The notes beneath the pieces were generated by a model, which was not told the DNA's origin, made no database searches, and worked only from the letters and a program-made list of their open reading frames with translations. A program made the translations under genes and the position numbers. This document shows positions 22,770 through 33,656 of a DNA stretch of 64,000 nucleotides, one piece after another. The stretch comes from Podospora pseudocomata. Taxonomy: Eukaryota; Ascomycota; Sordariomycetes; Sordariales; Podosporaceae. Numbering within the stretch: position 1 is the first letter of the stretch; each line of letters begins with the position of its first letter. The stretch lies in the NCBI RefSeq assembly GCF_035222375.1, contig NW_026946363.1:2046001-2110000 (forward strand). The letters are read 5' to 3'.

Positions 22770-24551
22770 TCAGAGAACACCTCCGGCAGAGTGTCTCCGC
22801 TGGGGGACACGGGGGACTTCGACCTCGAGGAGGTTTCTGTCGTCGTCGTCGTCGACGGCGCTCCCGTCTGCGGCTCCGTAGGCCATGTCGGATTTGGAGT
22901 CGAGGGTTTGGTCATAGTCGTACTCGATGGTGCCGACTGGGTTGGCTTCGACCACGGTGATCACAATGGTGGGCAGCTCGCGAGGAGGAGCCGGGCGAGG
23001 CTGCCTCTGGACACAGTCCTTCCAGGGGGGCATGTGGGCACCGCCGCCGATGGGGATGCCGCAGATTGGTGTGCCGACGTGTTCGACGTGGGAAGGGTCG
23101 TCGAAGCTGGAGTAGTCCATGCCTACGACGTGGTAGGGCCCGCCGGCTTTGGATCTGGTCCGAGACTGGCTGTGAGGCTGTAGCCAGGGGTAGGCTCCCT
23201 CGGGGATCGTGTTGGTGTAGGTTGCGATTGTTGCGAAGGCTGGGTTGGCAACCTGGGGCAGCTGTTGTAGCTGAGGCGGGTAGGAGGCTTGGTATGAGGC
23301 TTGGTAGCCTTGAGGCTGCTGGTAACTGCTACTGGAAGCAGTGGGATAGTAGCTTGTCGACTGGGAAGCTACATTGCCGGTCTGAACGTATTGATTGGAA
23401 TATGGGTCATAGACCCAACCTTGCTGCGTAGCTGGAGTCGAACTAGGCGCCATGGAGGCGTACTGGGCAATGGTATATTGCGTTTGGTCTTGAGAGAAGC
23501 CAGGCTCGCGAGGCAAGAGGCTTTTTTGGCTTCTATCCCTTCCAAGATCTTCTCCTTGGGAGTTCCGTCGATTGAAAAAAGACTGGCTCTTGTGCTGCCC
23601 GCGCCTTCTCCCCGTCCGCCGATATCCCTGCTCGCTGGACTCGGCAAAGGTCGTGATAGGTTGGGGTATGGCGACAGAGCCATGGCAGAACTTCACAGCG
23701 CGGTTGTTAGGATAGGGCATACCCTCCTCTTTAGGCTTGACTTCGAAGCTGCCAAACACGCTCTCAATCTCCTTGATACGCTGGGCGATGACCTCAGCTT
23801 CGGACGTAGAACTACCCAGGCGAGGTCTAGCCACGGTCTTCTGACCCTCGACAGCATCCTCCTGATCTCTCCACCACTGGATCAACTTCCAGTCTTCAGC
23901 AGTCAACTCCTCGTCCGAAATCTGAGGATTGAAGGGCCCGAAAACAATCCGGCAGTTGCATTTGCCTGTCTCGTGAAGGATGCGGTGATCGGCTCGCCAT
24001 TCACCGGCATACAGACTCTTCAGCCGAAGCTGAACATGAGCTGCCCCGTCCTCGGTGATACTCTCACGATAGAGAGGGGGAGCAGAACTGCCTTGGGGAA
24101 TGTCAGCGCCAGTACTGATCACCTCTCTCTCCTTACCCTTCGACTTCTTTGATTTAGCCGGCTTGACGGCGTCAACACCGGGATCAGAGGACCGGCTTCC
24201 AACTGAGCCATCTGTGATAGCCAGCGGAGCACCATCCTTCTCATCGTTTTCTTCGGACTTGACGCCATCGGCCCCGATAGCCCGGGGAGTGTTCAAGAGG
24301 CCCTGGAATACCACTTCACAGCCACAAGCCCCATGCTCATGAAGCCAACGGTGCTCATTCTCTCTGATGATAACCCAGCGAGAATGGACGCAACGCTCAC
24401 AGGCCGCGCAGCAGGTCTCGGCGTAGTATGCCCTATCCGGGCGCTTGTCACAGACAGGGTTGACATGCCCTTCTGTCGTCAACGGGCAGGTGACCAACAC
24501 CGGGGGCGAGCGGTGGGCACACTGGTAGACGATGTACTCTCGGATACACAT
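22770..24551 (-). CDS. Unknown Cys/His-rich fungal protein
   Basis: 593 codons from ATG 24551 (MCIREYIVYQCAHRSPP). The frame stays open upstream without an ATG. A clear intron in the leader (donor GTAAAG at 24618, branch CCTAAC, acceptor CAG at 24571) supports this start. The first about 85 residues hold eight or more cysteines (CPLTTEGHVNPVC, ETCCAACERC, HEHGACGCEVVF). A second similar piece follows near residue 190 (RADHRILHETGKCNCRIVFG), so the domain seems duplicated, possibly metal-binding. The middle is acidic with a DWKLIQWWRDQEDA helix, then a disordered Gln/Tyr/Ser-rich part (about residues 370-480). I do not recognise the family. Several further donor-like sites (24840, 25090) hint at a long spliced 5' leader. 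Confidence 0.75.
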   Translation of the reverse strand: MCIREYIVYQCAHRSPPVLVTCPLTTEGHVNPVCDKRPDRAYYAETCCAACERCVHSRWVIIRENEHRWLHEHGACGCEVVFQGLLNTPRAIGADGVKSEENDEKDGAPLAITDGSVGSRSSDPGVDAVKPAKSKKSKGKEREVISTGADIPQGSSAPPLYRESITEDGAAHVQLRLKSLYAGEWRADHRILHETGKCNCRIVFGPFNPQISDEELTAEDWKLIQWWRDQEDAVEGQKTVARPRLGSSTSEAEVIAQRIKEIESVFGSFEVKPKEEGMPYPNNRAVKFCHGSVAIPQPITTFAESSEQGYRRTGRRRGQHKSQSFFNRRNSQGEDLGRDRSQKSLLPREPGFSQDQTQYTIAQYASMAPSSTPATQQGWVYDPYSNQYVQTGNVASQSTSYYPTASSSSYQQPQGYQASYQASYPPQLQQLPQVANPAFATIATYTNTIPEGAYPWLQPHSQSRTRSKAGGPYHVVGMDYSSFDDPSHVEHVGTPICGIPIGGGAHMPPWKDCVQRQPRPAPPRELPTIVITVVEANPVGTIEYDYDQTLDSKSDMAYGAADGSAVDDDDDRNLLEVEVPRVPQRRHSAGGVL

Positions 24552-24639
24552 CGTGAAGGCTTCGCTAGAGCTGGTCAATGAAGGGCTTTCAAGTTAGGAT
24601 AGGTTCTGAACACTTTACCTGGTTTTCTGACCGTTGATC

Positions 24640-27153
24640 GGTCGTTTTCTTCCGCTCGTTGCGGTGTGTAGGCCTGCTTCGTGGCCGGCTTCTTCCGAGA
24701 GGCTTCGAATGGGAGATATTAGAGACTACTGGCTTCCGAACTGTTGGCAGACTGGCTATTAAGATTAACTGGCTATGATTCCGAAGCAGGACGTGGTCGT
24801 GATCGTTTGTTGGGGTAGGTTTCGCAGGAAAAGGGGTCCACTTACTTGGACCACGTCGGTCTCTGTCGGTATCTGTGGGACTGTTGTTGTTCTAGGACGA
24901 GAAGAAAAGATTAGCTGACTGAATAGTGAGAGAGGGAGGCCACCGAGGGTCTTCAGTTAGCCACGAGAGGCGTGGAAATGGCCGACCGAGGCTTCTAGAC
25001 CCATGGGGGGGTCGAGAGAAGTCGACTGGGGAACTTCCGATGGAGCATCCGATGGAGATATCGGTCTAGGTAGTTCAAAGAGGCTTACAGTACGTGATCA
25101 GAGTGTAGATGAAGTGAAGGGTAATTGAGGATTGCAGAGGGATACTTACAGAAAGGTGGTGGATTGCGAGAGGGAAGAAAAAGCCCCCACTTTCTGGTGT
25201 TGTGTTGTAGAAGGAAAGTCGGGGAATCCTGGACACCTAGGTCAAATACTAGGTCAGTTCCGATCTAGGAACAGAGTAATAGAACGGCAAGAACGTTCCT
25301 ACCGAAGGAGCTCTTCTATGGAGCACAATAGCTAGGTCAATGGACCGAGAGGCCCAACACGTCATATGCCTAGAAGATTAACTCTGCGGTCCTTGACATG
25401 AAATTAGACCTGACAGGTAGGAATAGGAGAGAAAAGGGTAGTTAAGTTTGGCCTATCTTCATCCAAGCATTATACTATGCCAGCGTTCGTGAACGAGGCA
25501 TATCCGGTCTTGAAAGCTATGTTGGCGTTAGAACACGCTGTGCTTTCGTTCAAGAACGCTATGCTTGAATTCGAAGGCGATTTTCCCTCGCCTGAGCTCG
25601 CTAAACCATCATCCAAGCACGAGATATATTCGCTCCAGCGCGACACTTGGGCGTTTTGGAACGATAAGTAACCTCAGCCTCCTCTCTCATATGTCTCTTC
25701 CTTATGTTGTAAAAACCAAGAATCCCCAGGGAATCCCTTTAAAGGGCCTTGGTTGATTACACGACAATTGTTACCGTATCCCTTGCTTCGAATGCCGGCG
25801 TTGTAAAAATCATTGACTTGCCAGAGCCAACGCTGGCCCAGTGGGCTTAAGGGTAAAATGCATCTTACATTATACTCGAGGTATAACGGACGAGGTAGAT
25901 GGGTAGCTAAGATAGGGCCGAGACCGCGGTTACTTAGATAGCAAGCTTCTATTTATCAACTTTCTGGTCAACAAAACGCACAAGGTAGCCGGTTCTTCAT
26001 CTAGAAATACAAACCGAATTAACGAATCAGGAAGGAGAAAAGTCAACACAGTCGACCCAGTCATCAGACCAGCCAGACCAGGTTTTTGAAGAGAAATACC
26101 CGGTCAACCACTCCCGTGTCATGGCTGAGTTTAAAACTGCGCTCCAAATCGACATTTTACTCCTGACTATCGACAATTAGCGAGGGCGTTGGAAGCTATG
26201 CGAAAGCACCCCGGTGTAGAAGGTGTGGGATCAACAACATAGCCCCATCCTCGACCTACCTACTATAAGGAACCGGGCTCCAAATTTCGTCTTGTCTACT
26301 CCGTCAGGTTTGAATACGACTCCTTGATATCGAGCCCGTTAAACAATTGTGTTTTGGAGGGGGGGCGGGGGAAGGATTCATAGCTTGAATTGTTGATATT
26401 CAGTCTGTAAGGGTTCGAGAGCGATGTGTATGGGTTTGCAAATAATTTCGAGTCTGCGTGTGAGGACGATGTATCCACCGCCCGAGCATGCCAAATCTGC
26501 ATTCGGGAATGTTCTATATAGGTGGCCTCGCAATCGTCAGATGGTATGTGATTCTTTAGCAAATTGGCGGCAAAATTAGCGTTTATGGGCGAAAAAATTG
26601 TTCTTGCTCACCGGTCTATAGCTAGCACTTGGCCACGCTGCTCTGGGGAAATGCCTTGTTTGTGATTAATAAAAACCTCCTAAAGAAGCGCTAGGCTGCT
26701 GGATGTCTTCTTCAAGATGATATGGGCAAGCACTAGAATTGTTGAACTCAATTCTCGAAACAGTGTAGAGAAACGCTGCAAGAAAAGAGACAATAGTTTC
26801 GAGACCGCAAAGAAAATACTACCTAGGCATACCCCATGCTATTCGGCACCCATCGAGGATATCAAAACTTGAAACTTGAACAAGCCACCTTCAAAAGGGC
26901 AGGAGCGATCAAAAGGGGCAGGCACGTAATCGTCCGGTCTCCGGCATCTCACTGAAATCGGGCACTTGGACTCGGTATCAACGCTCAGCAATACGACTTC
27001 CACGTCAAGGGCATTCATCCCATCTCAGATCTAACTCACCACATGATGTTCCAGGCACGGGAGACAGAATGAGGTATTATAATACATATTCAACATAAGT
27101 GTACAACAGAACTAGGACCAAATGTTGAGAAGCGGGGTATCATAGATCGCCTC
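24640..27153. other. Gene-poor region between the Cys-rich gene and COQ6
   Basis: Apart from the heptad-repeat frame at 25477-25671 I find no gene. 24640-25150 probably includes the spliced leader of the Cys-rich gene. 25250-26600 is less GC-rich and has scattered short protein-like pieces, for example a frame near 26030-26180 reading STQSSDQPDQVFEEKYPVNH, that do not join into anything recognisable. It may hold decayed sequence of unknown origin. 26600-27150 looks non-coding. Confidence 0.45.
25477..25671 (+). CDS. Small 64-residue heptad-repeat ORF
   Basis: ATG to TAA, 64 codons made almost entirely of nine 7-residue units: AFVNEAY, PVLKAML, ALEHAVL, SFKNAML, EFEGDFP, SPELAKP, SSKHEIY, SLQRDTW, AFWNDK. 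The early units follow [AS]-hydrophobic-x-[NHK]-A-M-L, which would form an amphipathic helix or coiled coil. The DNA period is 21 bp. It lies about 3 kb from the 21-bp array at 22.1-22.5 kb, and both use an Asn/His-Ala core, but the residue spacing differs by one. No family recognised. It may be a remnant of a longer gene. Confidence 0.35.
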   Translation: MPAFVNEAYPVLKAMLALEHAVLSFKNAMLEFEGDFPSPELAKPSSKHEIYSLQRDTWAFWNDK

Positions 27154-28685
27154 TCAAAAGACCTTCATCCCATTTCCGGCCGCCTGGTTCATGATAAAGG
27201 TTTTCAGGGGTCCGAGAGCGTTGACGGCGGACAGCCCCAACGATCTCAATGGCACCAGAGGTCCGCTGCCAAAGGAGTACAGCTTGTGGAGCTTATCGCA
27301 GACTCCGAGGAGGACGTGATTGGCGGCATATCGTTCAGAAACATATGACTCCAACGACATGCCCACACCGATATCTTGCCCATGTGTAACAGCGTACTCG
27401 ATGGTCTTTGCGAGACTTTGTACGTCGCCCTGACCTTGGTTCAAACCTTGACCGGCAAGCGGGTGAATGGTGTGAGCGGCGTCACCGACTAGGGCCACTC
27501 GTTCGGCAACATAGGTGTCCGCGTGTCGTAGCTTCAGAGGAAAGGAAGCAACTGTGCCTTCCTGGACGCCCGTGACAACCTGAGGAACTGCGCGGTGGTC
27601 CACAGGAGTGTGTTCCATTCTCCATGAATATTCTTCCTCTTGTCCAGATTTCTGAGTGTGCATGTATTCCAGGTCAACTGTACTTAACGTGAAGGCAGCA
27701 TTGACCATGGCGGTGAAATCCTTCGGCGAGAGGCTCTTGAGAAGGGCCGCGTTGCTCGGCGTGGTGGACCAGACCAGTGTAGAGTATTTGCCAGGCATTG
27801 GCAGCATGGCAACTGGGCCAGTCGGTAGGAACCTTTGGTAAGCAATCTTGGTGAACTCACCACCCCAGCCCTCACCTTCCAATTCCACAGTCGCTACCAC
27901 ACCATGGCGGTTGTAATCCCATCCCTTGGCCTCGATATTCGCAAAGGACCTCACAGGGCTGTTGGCTCCATCCGCCCCAACCAGAAGCCTGGCAGAGAGT
28001 TGCTTCCCCCCAGACAGCTGTACTACCGGCCATTCCCGCAGATCCAGTTCCTCTGTTTCCTCACCGTGTGTGATATTTTCCACCCTTGCGTTGTCAAAGG
28101 TAGACACTCCACCAAGCTCCTCCAGCCGCTTCAGCAGACCAGACGTCAGATTCAAGTTCTCTGTCATGTAGGCAATTGTTGTTCCGGTATTTGGGGCAGC
28201 ACCCGCCCAGTCGAATTCGATCCTAGCGCCAGATACTCCATCCCAGACTTGCATCTCCTGATATGGCTGTACCCGGTCTCGGGCTATGTGCTCCCATGCC
28301 CCAATCTGCTCGAGAAACTTGACCGAGGAGGGCGTGAGGGAGCTGCATCGATTCGAGAACTTGGTTGGTGGAAGGCTCCATGATCTGATTTTGGAGAGAT
28401 CTTGGGCTTCGACAAGGGCAACTCGGAGGTGGGAGGTGTTGGGGTTTGCGCCTGGAGAGGCTACGGTTAGAAACACCGTTCGGATGGTCAGGAATGTACA
28501 GTACGGAAAGACTCACGTAAAGCAGTCAAGAGACTGAGACCAGCAGGCCCTCCACCCACACATACCACATCGTAGATATCCGGTCGAGGGGGAGCACTGG
28601 AGTAGTTGCGCCAGAGCGGTTGCCGAGCGCTCCGAACGCAGCTTTGGCACACATATACCGCTCGTCTTCTGAGGAGAGCTTCCAT
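27154..28685 (-). CDS. COQ6: COQ6, ubiquinone biosynthesis flavin monooxygenase
   Basis: Two exons: 28685-28517 and 28460-27154 (491 codons). The start MEALLRRRAVYVCQSCVRSA opens a mitochondrial presequence. The FAD-binding GxGxxG motif is in DVVCVGGGPAGLSLLTAL, and the second flavin motif is ERVALVGDAAHTIHPLAGQG followed by LNQGQGDVQSL. Between them is RLLVGADGANSPVR, the DG motif of class A flavoprotein hydroxylases. COQ6 performs the C5 hydroxylation of the coenzyme Q ring on the matrix side of the inner membrane within the CoQ synthome, with electrons from ferredoxin. Length and order agree with the family. Confidence 0.94.
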
Positions 28686-29244
28686 GTTGTCTTTGGAAGC
28701 CCAGGTGTTTTCTTGCACCAAACTGGGCCTCAATTGCTTTCAATGCTTCAACAAAAGAAGGTGGGATGAGGTTGCGAACAAGGGTCTAAGCTCCACTTTA
28801 TGACATTGAGTAGAGTTTGGTATACAACCCTAACCCTGGTTCCGCTCGTACTTGGAAACCATCTCGCGATTCAAACATGGCGATTGCTTTGTGAAGCTGC
28901 CAATTCAAGATCCTTTGGTGGGACTGGCGCCGAGATAAATGATGAGATCCAGCTCAGTGGTAACCCGAGGCCAAGCTAGTGACTGCCGATGCGGCGCGAC
29001 TGGTGCGTTTCACATCATCACCCGTCCGCAGCTTTCCTTGGTTCTCATTTCCTGATCCTCGCGTTATAAGCCCGCCAACTCTCATGCGCAGTGCCTCCGG
29101 TTACTAGATCTCACAACCCCATCGTCACATCAAATTCATACTAAGCCTCTGTAATGACCTAGTTTTGACTTCGCACTCGGAAACTGCAACAGACGGCCAT
29201 TTACGACTCCTAAACCACCTATCCAGCTCGCACAACTCACCAAC

Positions 29245-29841
29245 ATGTCTTGTACGTTCCTCCTCTCTTCCTTTTACAGACAACGGACAACGGTTTAACA
29301 ATCCCCAGTCCTAACCACAACCACCAACCTATCCCACTCCTCCACCCTCCCAGAAGGAACCACCCACTCCCTCGCCCTCTCCATGCTCTCAGACTACGAA
29401 TTCTTCCTCTCCTGCGACCCCGTCCTCGATTCCTTCAAACCCCTCCCACCAAATCCCTCTCCTGACCTTCCCTCAAGTATCACGTCCCAAATCCGAACTG
29501 ATACCCACCAACAACGGGGTATCTCCTACACCGTCATCGACATTGTACACACCACAATCTGGGACTCCAAAGTCGTCAGCACGTACGAGTTCACCGACAT
29601 TACCAATGGGGTCTTTGTTCGAATCAAGTCACCGATGGGGATAATCATGGATACAGTATGGCAAGTTAGGGAGAAGCAAGATAAGAAAGGGGAGTGGGAG
29701 CTGGTGGAGGACTTGGAGATAAGGTGTAACCGGCTGTTGGTGGGTGTGGTGAAGGGGCAATGTGAGGAGGGGTGGGGGAAGATTCATGGGAAGATGATTA
29801 AGAGGTTGGAAGAGGATATCAACAAGGCAGATGGGAAGTGA
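29245..29841 (+). CDS. DUF7053-like fungal protein (START/SRPBCC-type fold suspected)
   Basis: Two exons: a 7-nt first exon at 29245-29251 (ATG TCT T) and 29309-29841 (179 codons), with donor GTACGT and acceptor CAG. The body reads ALSMLSDYEFFLSCDPVLDS, then ISYTVIDIVHTTIWDSKVVS and FTDITNGVFVRIKSPMGIIM, an alternating beta pattern with a final long helix (VKGQCEEGWGKIHGKMIKRL). This arrangement resembles fungal DUF7053 proteins, thought to have a lipid-pocket SRPBCC fold. That assignment is from memory of the family pattern and is moderate. No function is known. Confidence 0.72.
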
Positions 29842-30159
29842 GTTATTGAGAGAAGTACGATAAGGTACCCAGGTAGGTAGGTTGGATTAGGTTGATTGTA
29901 ACAGAGACTGTTGACGGTCGGAGTGTAGTTTAGCGCCAGAGCAAGTCTAGAAATACAGTCATAGAACCGACTCTACAACTACACTCTATAACCTCACTCT
30001 ATAACTACACTCCATACAAAACTGTACCCACTACAACTACCACTCCCCACGAGCCAATAAGCGGCCCCAGAATACCATAGCGTCAATCATCATGAAGCCC
30101 AGCAAAGAGATCGCTCTAGAAAACACACTCAAGCTGCTCCCAAGGAAAGAACGATGTGA

Positions 30160-30171
30160 CACGTGCACGTG
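30160..30171. promoter_or_regulatory. Double E-box CACGTGCACGTG
   Basis: Two adjacent CACGTG boxes form a perfect 12-bp palindrome in the interval between the DUF7053-like gene and the kinase, about 0.8 kb upstream of the kinase start. This is a likely bHLH site by motif only. Confidence 0.35.
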
Positions 30172-30977
30172 AACCTACAAACGGGATTCCCCCGACCCAC
30201 AACTTTGAAGCTGGCTCAAACTCCGTTTCACAACCGGACGCCCCGTTTTTCCCAAACGGATTGATGACGCTAGGCCCGTTTCAGATAAACGCCCAATCTG
30301 ATCATGTCGGTGAGGCACACCTTCTAAGCTGGGAGTTTGGTTCAACAACATTGAAGTGTGGTTGTGTTGTTTTTTTGTTTTGGTGATTCAGGTAAGTAAT
30401 TGTTTCTGGTTTTCTTTGTGATGAGGGTTGGAAATGGGATTTGGGATTAGGGGAAAGGGGCGCGCGGATGGAGGGACGGGATGAAAAGAGTTGGGGGATC
30501 CGAGCTGAGAATTGAGCCGTGATGGAAAGAAGGGCTGGCTTACAGCCCTGATAGCCTCACGCATCAGGACATCATCGGCAGAGCCCCTCAACTCAACGTT
30601 GATGTCATTTGGGGATTATTAGCAATTGGATTCATGGCTGACAAATCGACAGAAATCTGTTTGGCGCTCTCACTCTTCTCTTGCCAAAGATTGGGCTTCA
30701 CAGGGGACGGTCACAACCGCCCTCTTCTCAGAACGCCAAGGCTGGCTACTCTTGCCTCTCTGACAACATCCCAAAGGAGTAGTACACAAGCCTCTGGCTG
30801 TTCATGAGGTGGCGATTCTGAAGCTCCCCTCGGTAGGTAAACACTGGGCTCTCGTTGTTCCATCCCAAAGTCGAGAGTCACCTGTGATGTCGACACACCC
30901 CGGCCACTAACCACAAGCAGACCAACAACGGCTGTCTTCTATCAACAAATCTGCCATTTTCCACCACAACAGCCAAG

Positions 30978-33656
30978 ATGTCGAACCTCCAAGTACGCAA
31001 CTCAGACTACTTCTCTTCTGCCACCCGGCAGAAGGCCATGGAGGACGCAAAGAAGATGCAAGCATCCGTCCAAGATGAATGCATCAAGGCCGGAAAAGAA
31101 GTACCGCCATACCTCCTTCAGGAGCTGATCGGGAAGGGAAGCTTTGGTCGGGTGTACAAGGCGACTGATTTGAACACGAAAGCCCTGGTGGCCGTCAAAA
31201 TCATCGACATTGAAGAGAGCGACACCCTCAACCCGAAATTGGCTGATACCTACAGCGAGTTCATGAAGGAAATCAGCGCCCTCAAAATCCTCAGCGACAG
31301 TGGGGCGAGAAACATCAACCTCATTCTCGATGCGCTGCCAGTCGGTCAGGCCATGTGGATGGTGACAGAGTACTGCGCTGGAGGCAGTGTGGCGACCCTG
31401 ATGAAGCCGACAGCTCCGGGAGGCTTGCAAGAGAAGTGGATTATTCCGATTTTGAGAGAGGTGGCGGAGGCTGTGTATTGGGTGCACAATGAAGGCATCA
31501 TTCACCGCGACATCAAGTGCGCCAATGTGCTGGTCACAGAGAGCGGAGCGGTTCAACTATGCGATTTCGGCGTTGCTGGCATTGTTGAAACGAAGCTTGA
31601 TAAGCGGTCGACCTTTATCGGCACGCCTCACTGGATGGCCCCCGAGCTGTTCGACCCTGTGCCTTCTTACAGCACACCAGTCGACATCTGGGCCTTTGGT
31701 TCTCTGGTGTATGAGATTGCGTCTGGTCTGCCTCCCAACGTCATGCAAGGGTTTAACATACCCCAGCTTGGCAATTACATCAAGCATAACGCCCCACGGC
31801 TGGAAGGTGATCAGTACTCGGACCAAATCAAGGATCTAGTTGCTTTCTGCTTGGTCGAAGACCCAGCAAAGCGACCGACTATTGAGCAGGTTCAACGGCA
31901 TCCGTATATTGCTAATACCGAGGGCACACATCCTACCTCGAACCTTGCCAACCTGGTAAAGGCTTACAAGCTCTGGGAAGGACAGGGAGGCATCAGAAAG
32001 TCGCTCTTTGCTCCTGTTGGCGCACAGGGCCCGTCCGACTACACGTCCACTGCTTTGGCCAACGATGAGTGGAACTTCAGCACGACAGTCGACTTTGACC
32101 AGCAGCTCATGAACACTGATGCCCAAGCAGTGTATGATGTCTACGGCACAAACGTGGAGTTTGACTTTAATGAACAGTTTGCACCCCCTCCCAAGCAGAA
32201 AGCGCGGCGTCGCCTACCTCCCCAGTTGCAACCAGCCGTCAAGGCTCCCCTCGAGAAGCTCTTTGATCCCAACACAATCTCGGGCTACGAAGAGAACTCT
32301 CGTGCGTATTACGGCAGACCCCCCCCTCCCCCAACCTCAACATCTGATCTTCCGTTGAGGGACGATTCTCTTCATTCCACCTTGCGAGAGTCCCTCATCG
32401 ATCTCGACATGTCTTTCGATGGCGATGATCTCTCTCAGTTTGTCGATATCGAAACCAACATGGAAACCATCCGTGCCGGCATGCGAGCTCCCAGCGAGTC
32501 AGATTTTGAGGAGAACACCCTCACCGCGGCCGACAGCAACAACAGCAACGACCTGAACAAACCTCCCCGAAGTGACCCTGCAGACTTCAACCCCAACCGC
32601 CGCACCCAAGACTGGAAATTCCCCTCCATGGCAGCCCCCGCATCAGCTACATCAGAAATGTTCCGCTTCCCAGCCATCAGCCAAGACAGACCTGCCCCCC
32701 TCGCCCCAGCACCCACCAACGACCGCCCCCCTCTCATTCACCACCAAACCGATCCCTTGGGTATGCACTCAGAGCCCTACGTCGAGCTCATGACCCCCAA
32801 CCAATTCCAAGACAACCGCGCCTCTGTCGGGAGTCTGATCGACCTTGACGAAAGTCTCGCCATGCCGGAGTACACAAGACCGTCAACCGCCAACAGCGAC
32901 GTCGCCTCCATGGCGGGATCTGACATCGGCGGCGCCAACCCCTTTGACCTCGAACGCCACGCCTCGCTGTATCAACCCTTCCAAACCAACAGCACCAACG
33001 GCAGCTTCGGCGGGGGTGTTGGACCACCGAGCGGCATCAGGGAACCGTCCATTTACATATCTGACGACACGGATTTCTCTCGTCTTAGTCTGGCGAGCGC
33101 ACCCGAGGATCAGATTGTGATTCCGGACTTTAGCACGCCGCCGCCGAGCAGTGTTAATGGTGGGGGTGGGGGCTCGAGGACGCAGTCGAGGGCGCATTCG
33201 AGGGCGGATAGTTATGATGAGGATGGATATTCGGCTAATGAGTATGGCGGTGATTCGGAGTATCTGACTATGATGGGTGGTGGTGGGCCGACGGGGGGGA
33301 ATGGGAGGAGGTCGAGGGCGCAGAGTAATGCTAGTGTGCAGTTGCAGTTGCCGAGGATGTTGGGCATGAGCGGTAATGGGGGGGAGTATATTGATAGGAG
33401 GGGGGAGAGGATGGTGAATGGGGGTGGGATGAACATGAATGGTGGTGGGATGGGGATGGGTGGCGAGATGCCTGCGCTGCCGGGGCCGCCGAATGCGAGG
33501 GTGATGCAGGGGATGGCGAGTAGGGAGGAGACGAGGGAGGATGTGATGAGGTTGTTGTCGAGCTTTTCGGAGCATTTGAGCTTTGCAAATGTGCATGTTT
33601 CTGCGTTGCCGGTGAGGGCAGGGCGGAGAGGAAGTGAGACTTATGCTCCTTCTTGA
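30978..33656 (+). CDS. STE20-family germinal-centre kinase (MST-1/severin-kinase-like)
   Basis: Intronless, 892 codons. A kinase domain at about residues 45-305 shows ELIGKGSFGRVYKA (glycine loop), VAVKIID (Lys), HRDIKCANVL (catalytic loop), DFGVAG and GTPHWMAPE, the last typical of Ste20/GCK kinases. The unusual N terminus (AMEDAKKMQASVQDE, PPYLLQEL) places it with the GCK group that includes Neurospora MST-1; these kinases work with the septation/morphogenesis network. The C-terminal 550 residues are low complexity: acidic pieces, Pro-rich stretches and a Gly/Met/Asn-rich segment near residue 800. The extreme C terminus (EDVMRLLSSFSEHLSFANVH) is helical and may be a conserved tail motif. 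Orthology to a named Neurospora gene is inferred. Confidence 0.92.
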   Translation: MSNLQVRNSDYFSSATRQKAMEDAKKMQASVQDECIKAGKEVPPYLLQELIGKGSFGRVYKATDLNTKALVAVKIIDIEESDTLNPKLADTYSEFMKEISALKILSDSGARNINLILDALPVGQAMWMVTEYCAGGSVATLMKPTAPGGLQEKWIIPILREVAEAVYWVHNEGIIHRDIKCANVLVTESGAVQLCDFGVAGIVETKLDKRSTFIGTPHWMAPELFDPVPSYSTPVDIWAFGSLVYEIASGLPPNVMQGFNIPQLGNYIKHNAPRLEGDQYSDQIKDLVAFCLVEDPAKRPTIEQVQRHPYIANTEGTHPTSNLANLVKAYKLWEGQGGIRKSLFAPVGAQGPSDYTSTALANDEWNFSTTVDFDQQLMNTDAQAVYDVYGTNVEFDFNEQFAPPPKQKARRRLPPQLQPAVKAPLEKLFDPNTISGYEENSRAYYGRPPPPPTSTSDLPLRDDSLHSTLRESLIDLDMSFDGDDLSQFVDIETNMETIRAGMRAPSESDFEENTLTAADSNNSNDLNKPPRSDPADFNPNRRTQDWKFPSMAAPASATSEMFRFPAISQDRPAPLAPAPTNDRPPLIHHQTDPLGMHSEPYVELMTPNQFQDNRASVGSLIDLDESLAMPEYTRPSTANSDVASMAGSDIGGANPFDLERHASLYQPFQTNSTNGSFGGGVGPPSGIREPSIYISDDTDFSRLSLASAPEDQIVIPDFSTPPPSSVNGGGGGSRTQSRAHSRADSYDEDGYSANEYGGDSEYLTMMGGGGPTGGNGRRSRAQSNASVQLQLPRMLGMSGNGGEYIDRRGERMVNGGGMNMNGGGMGMGGEMPALPGPPNARVMQGMASREETREDVMRLLSSFSEHLSFANVHVSALPVRAGRRGSETYAPS

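Noticed and set aside
25987-26190. Possible coding relic reading STQSSDQPDQVFEEKYPVNH
   Set aside because: Short, no family match and no joining exons; noted only as part of the gene-poor region.
28826-28836. Telomere-like CCCTAACCCT
   Set aside because: Only one and a half units in a normal intergenic setting; not a telomere or clear interstitial tract.
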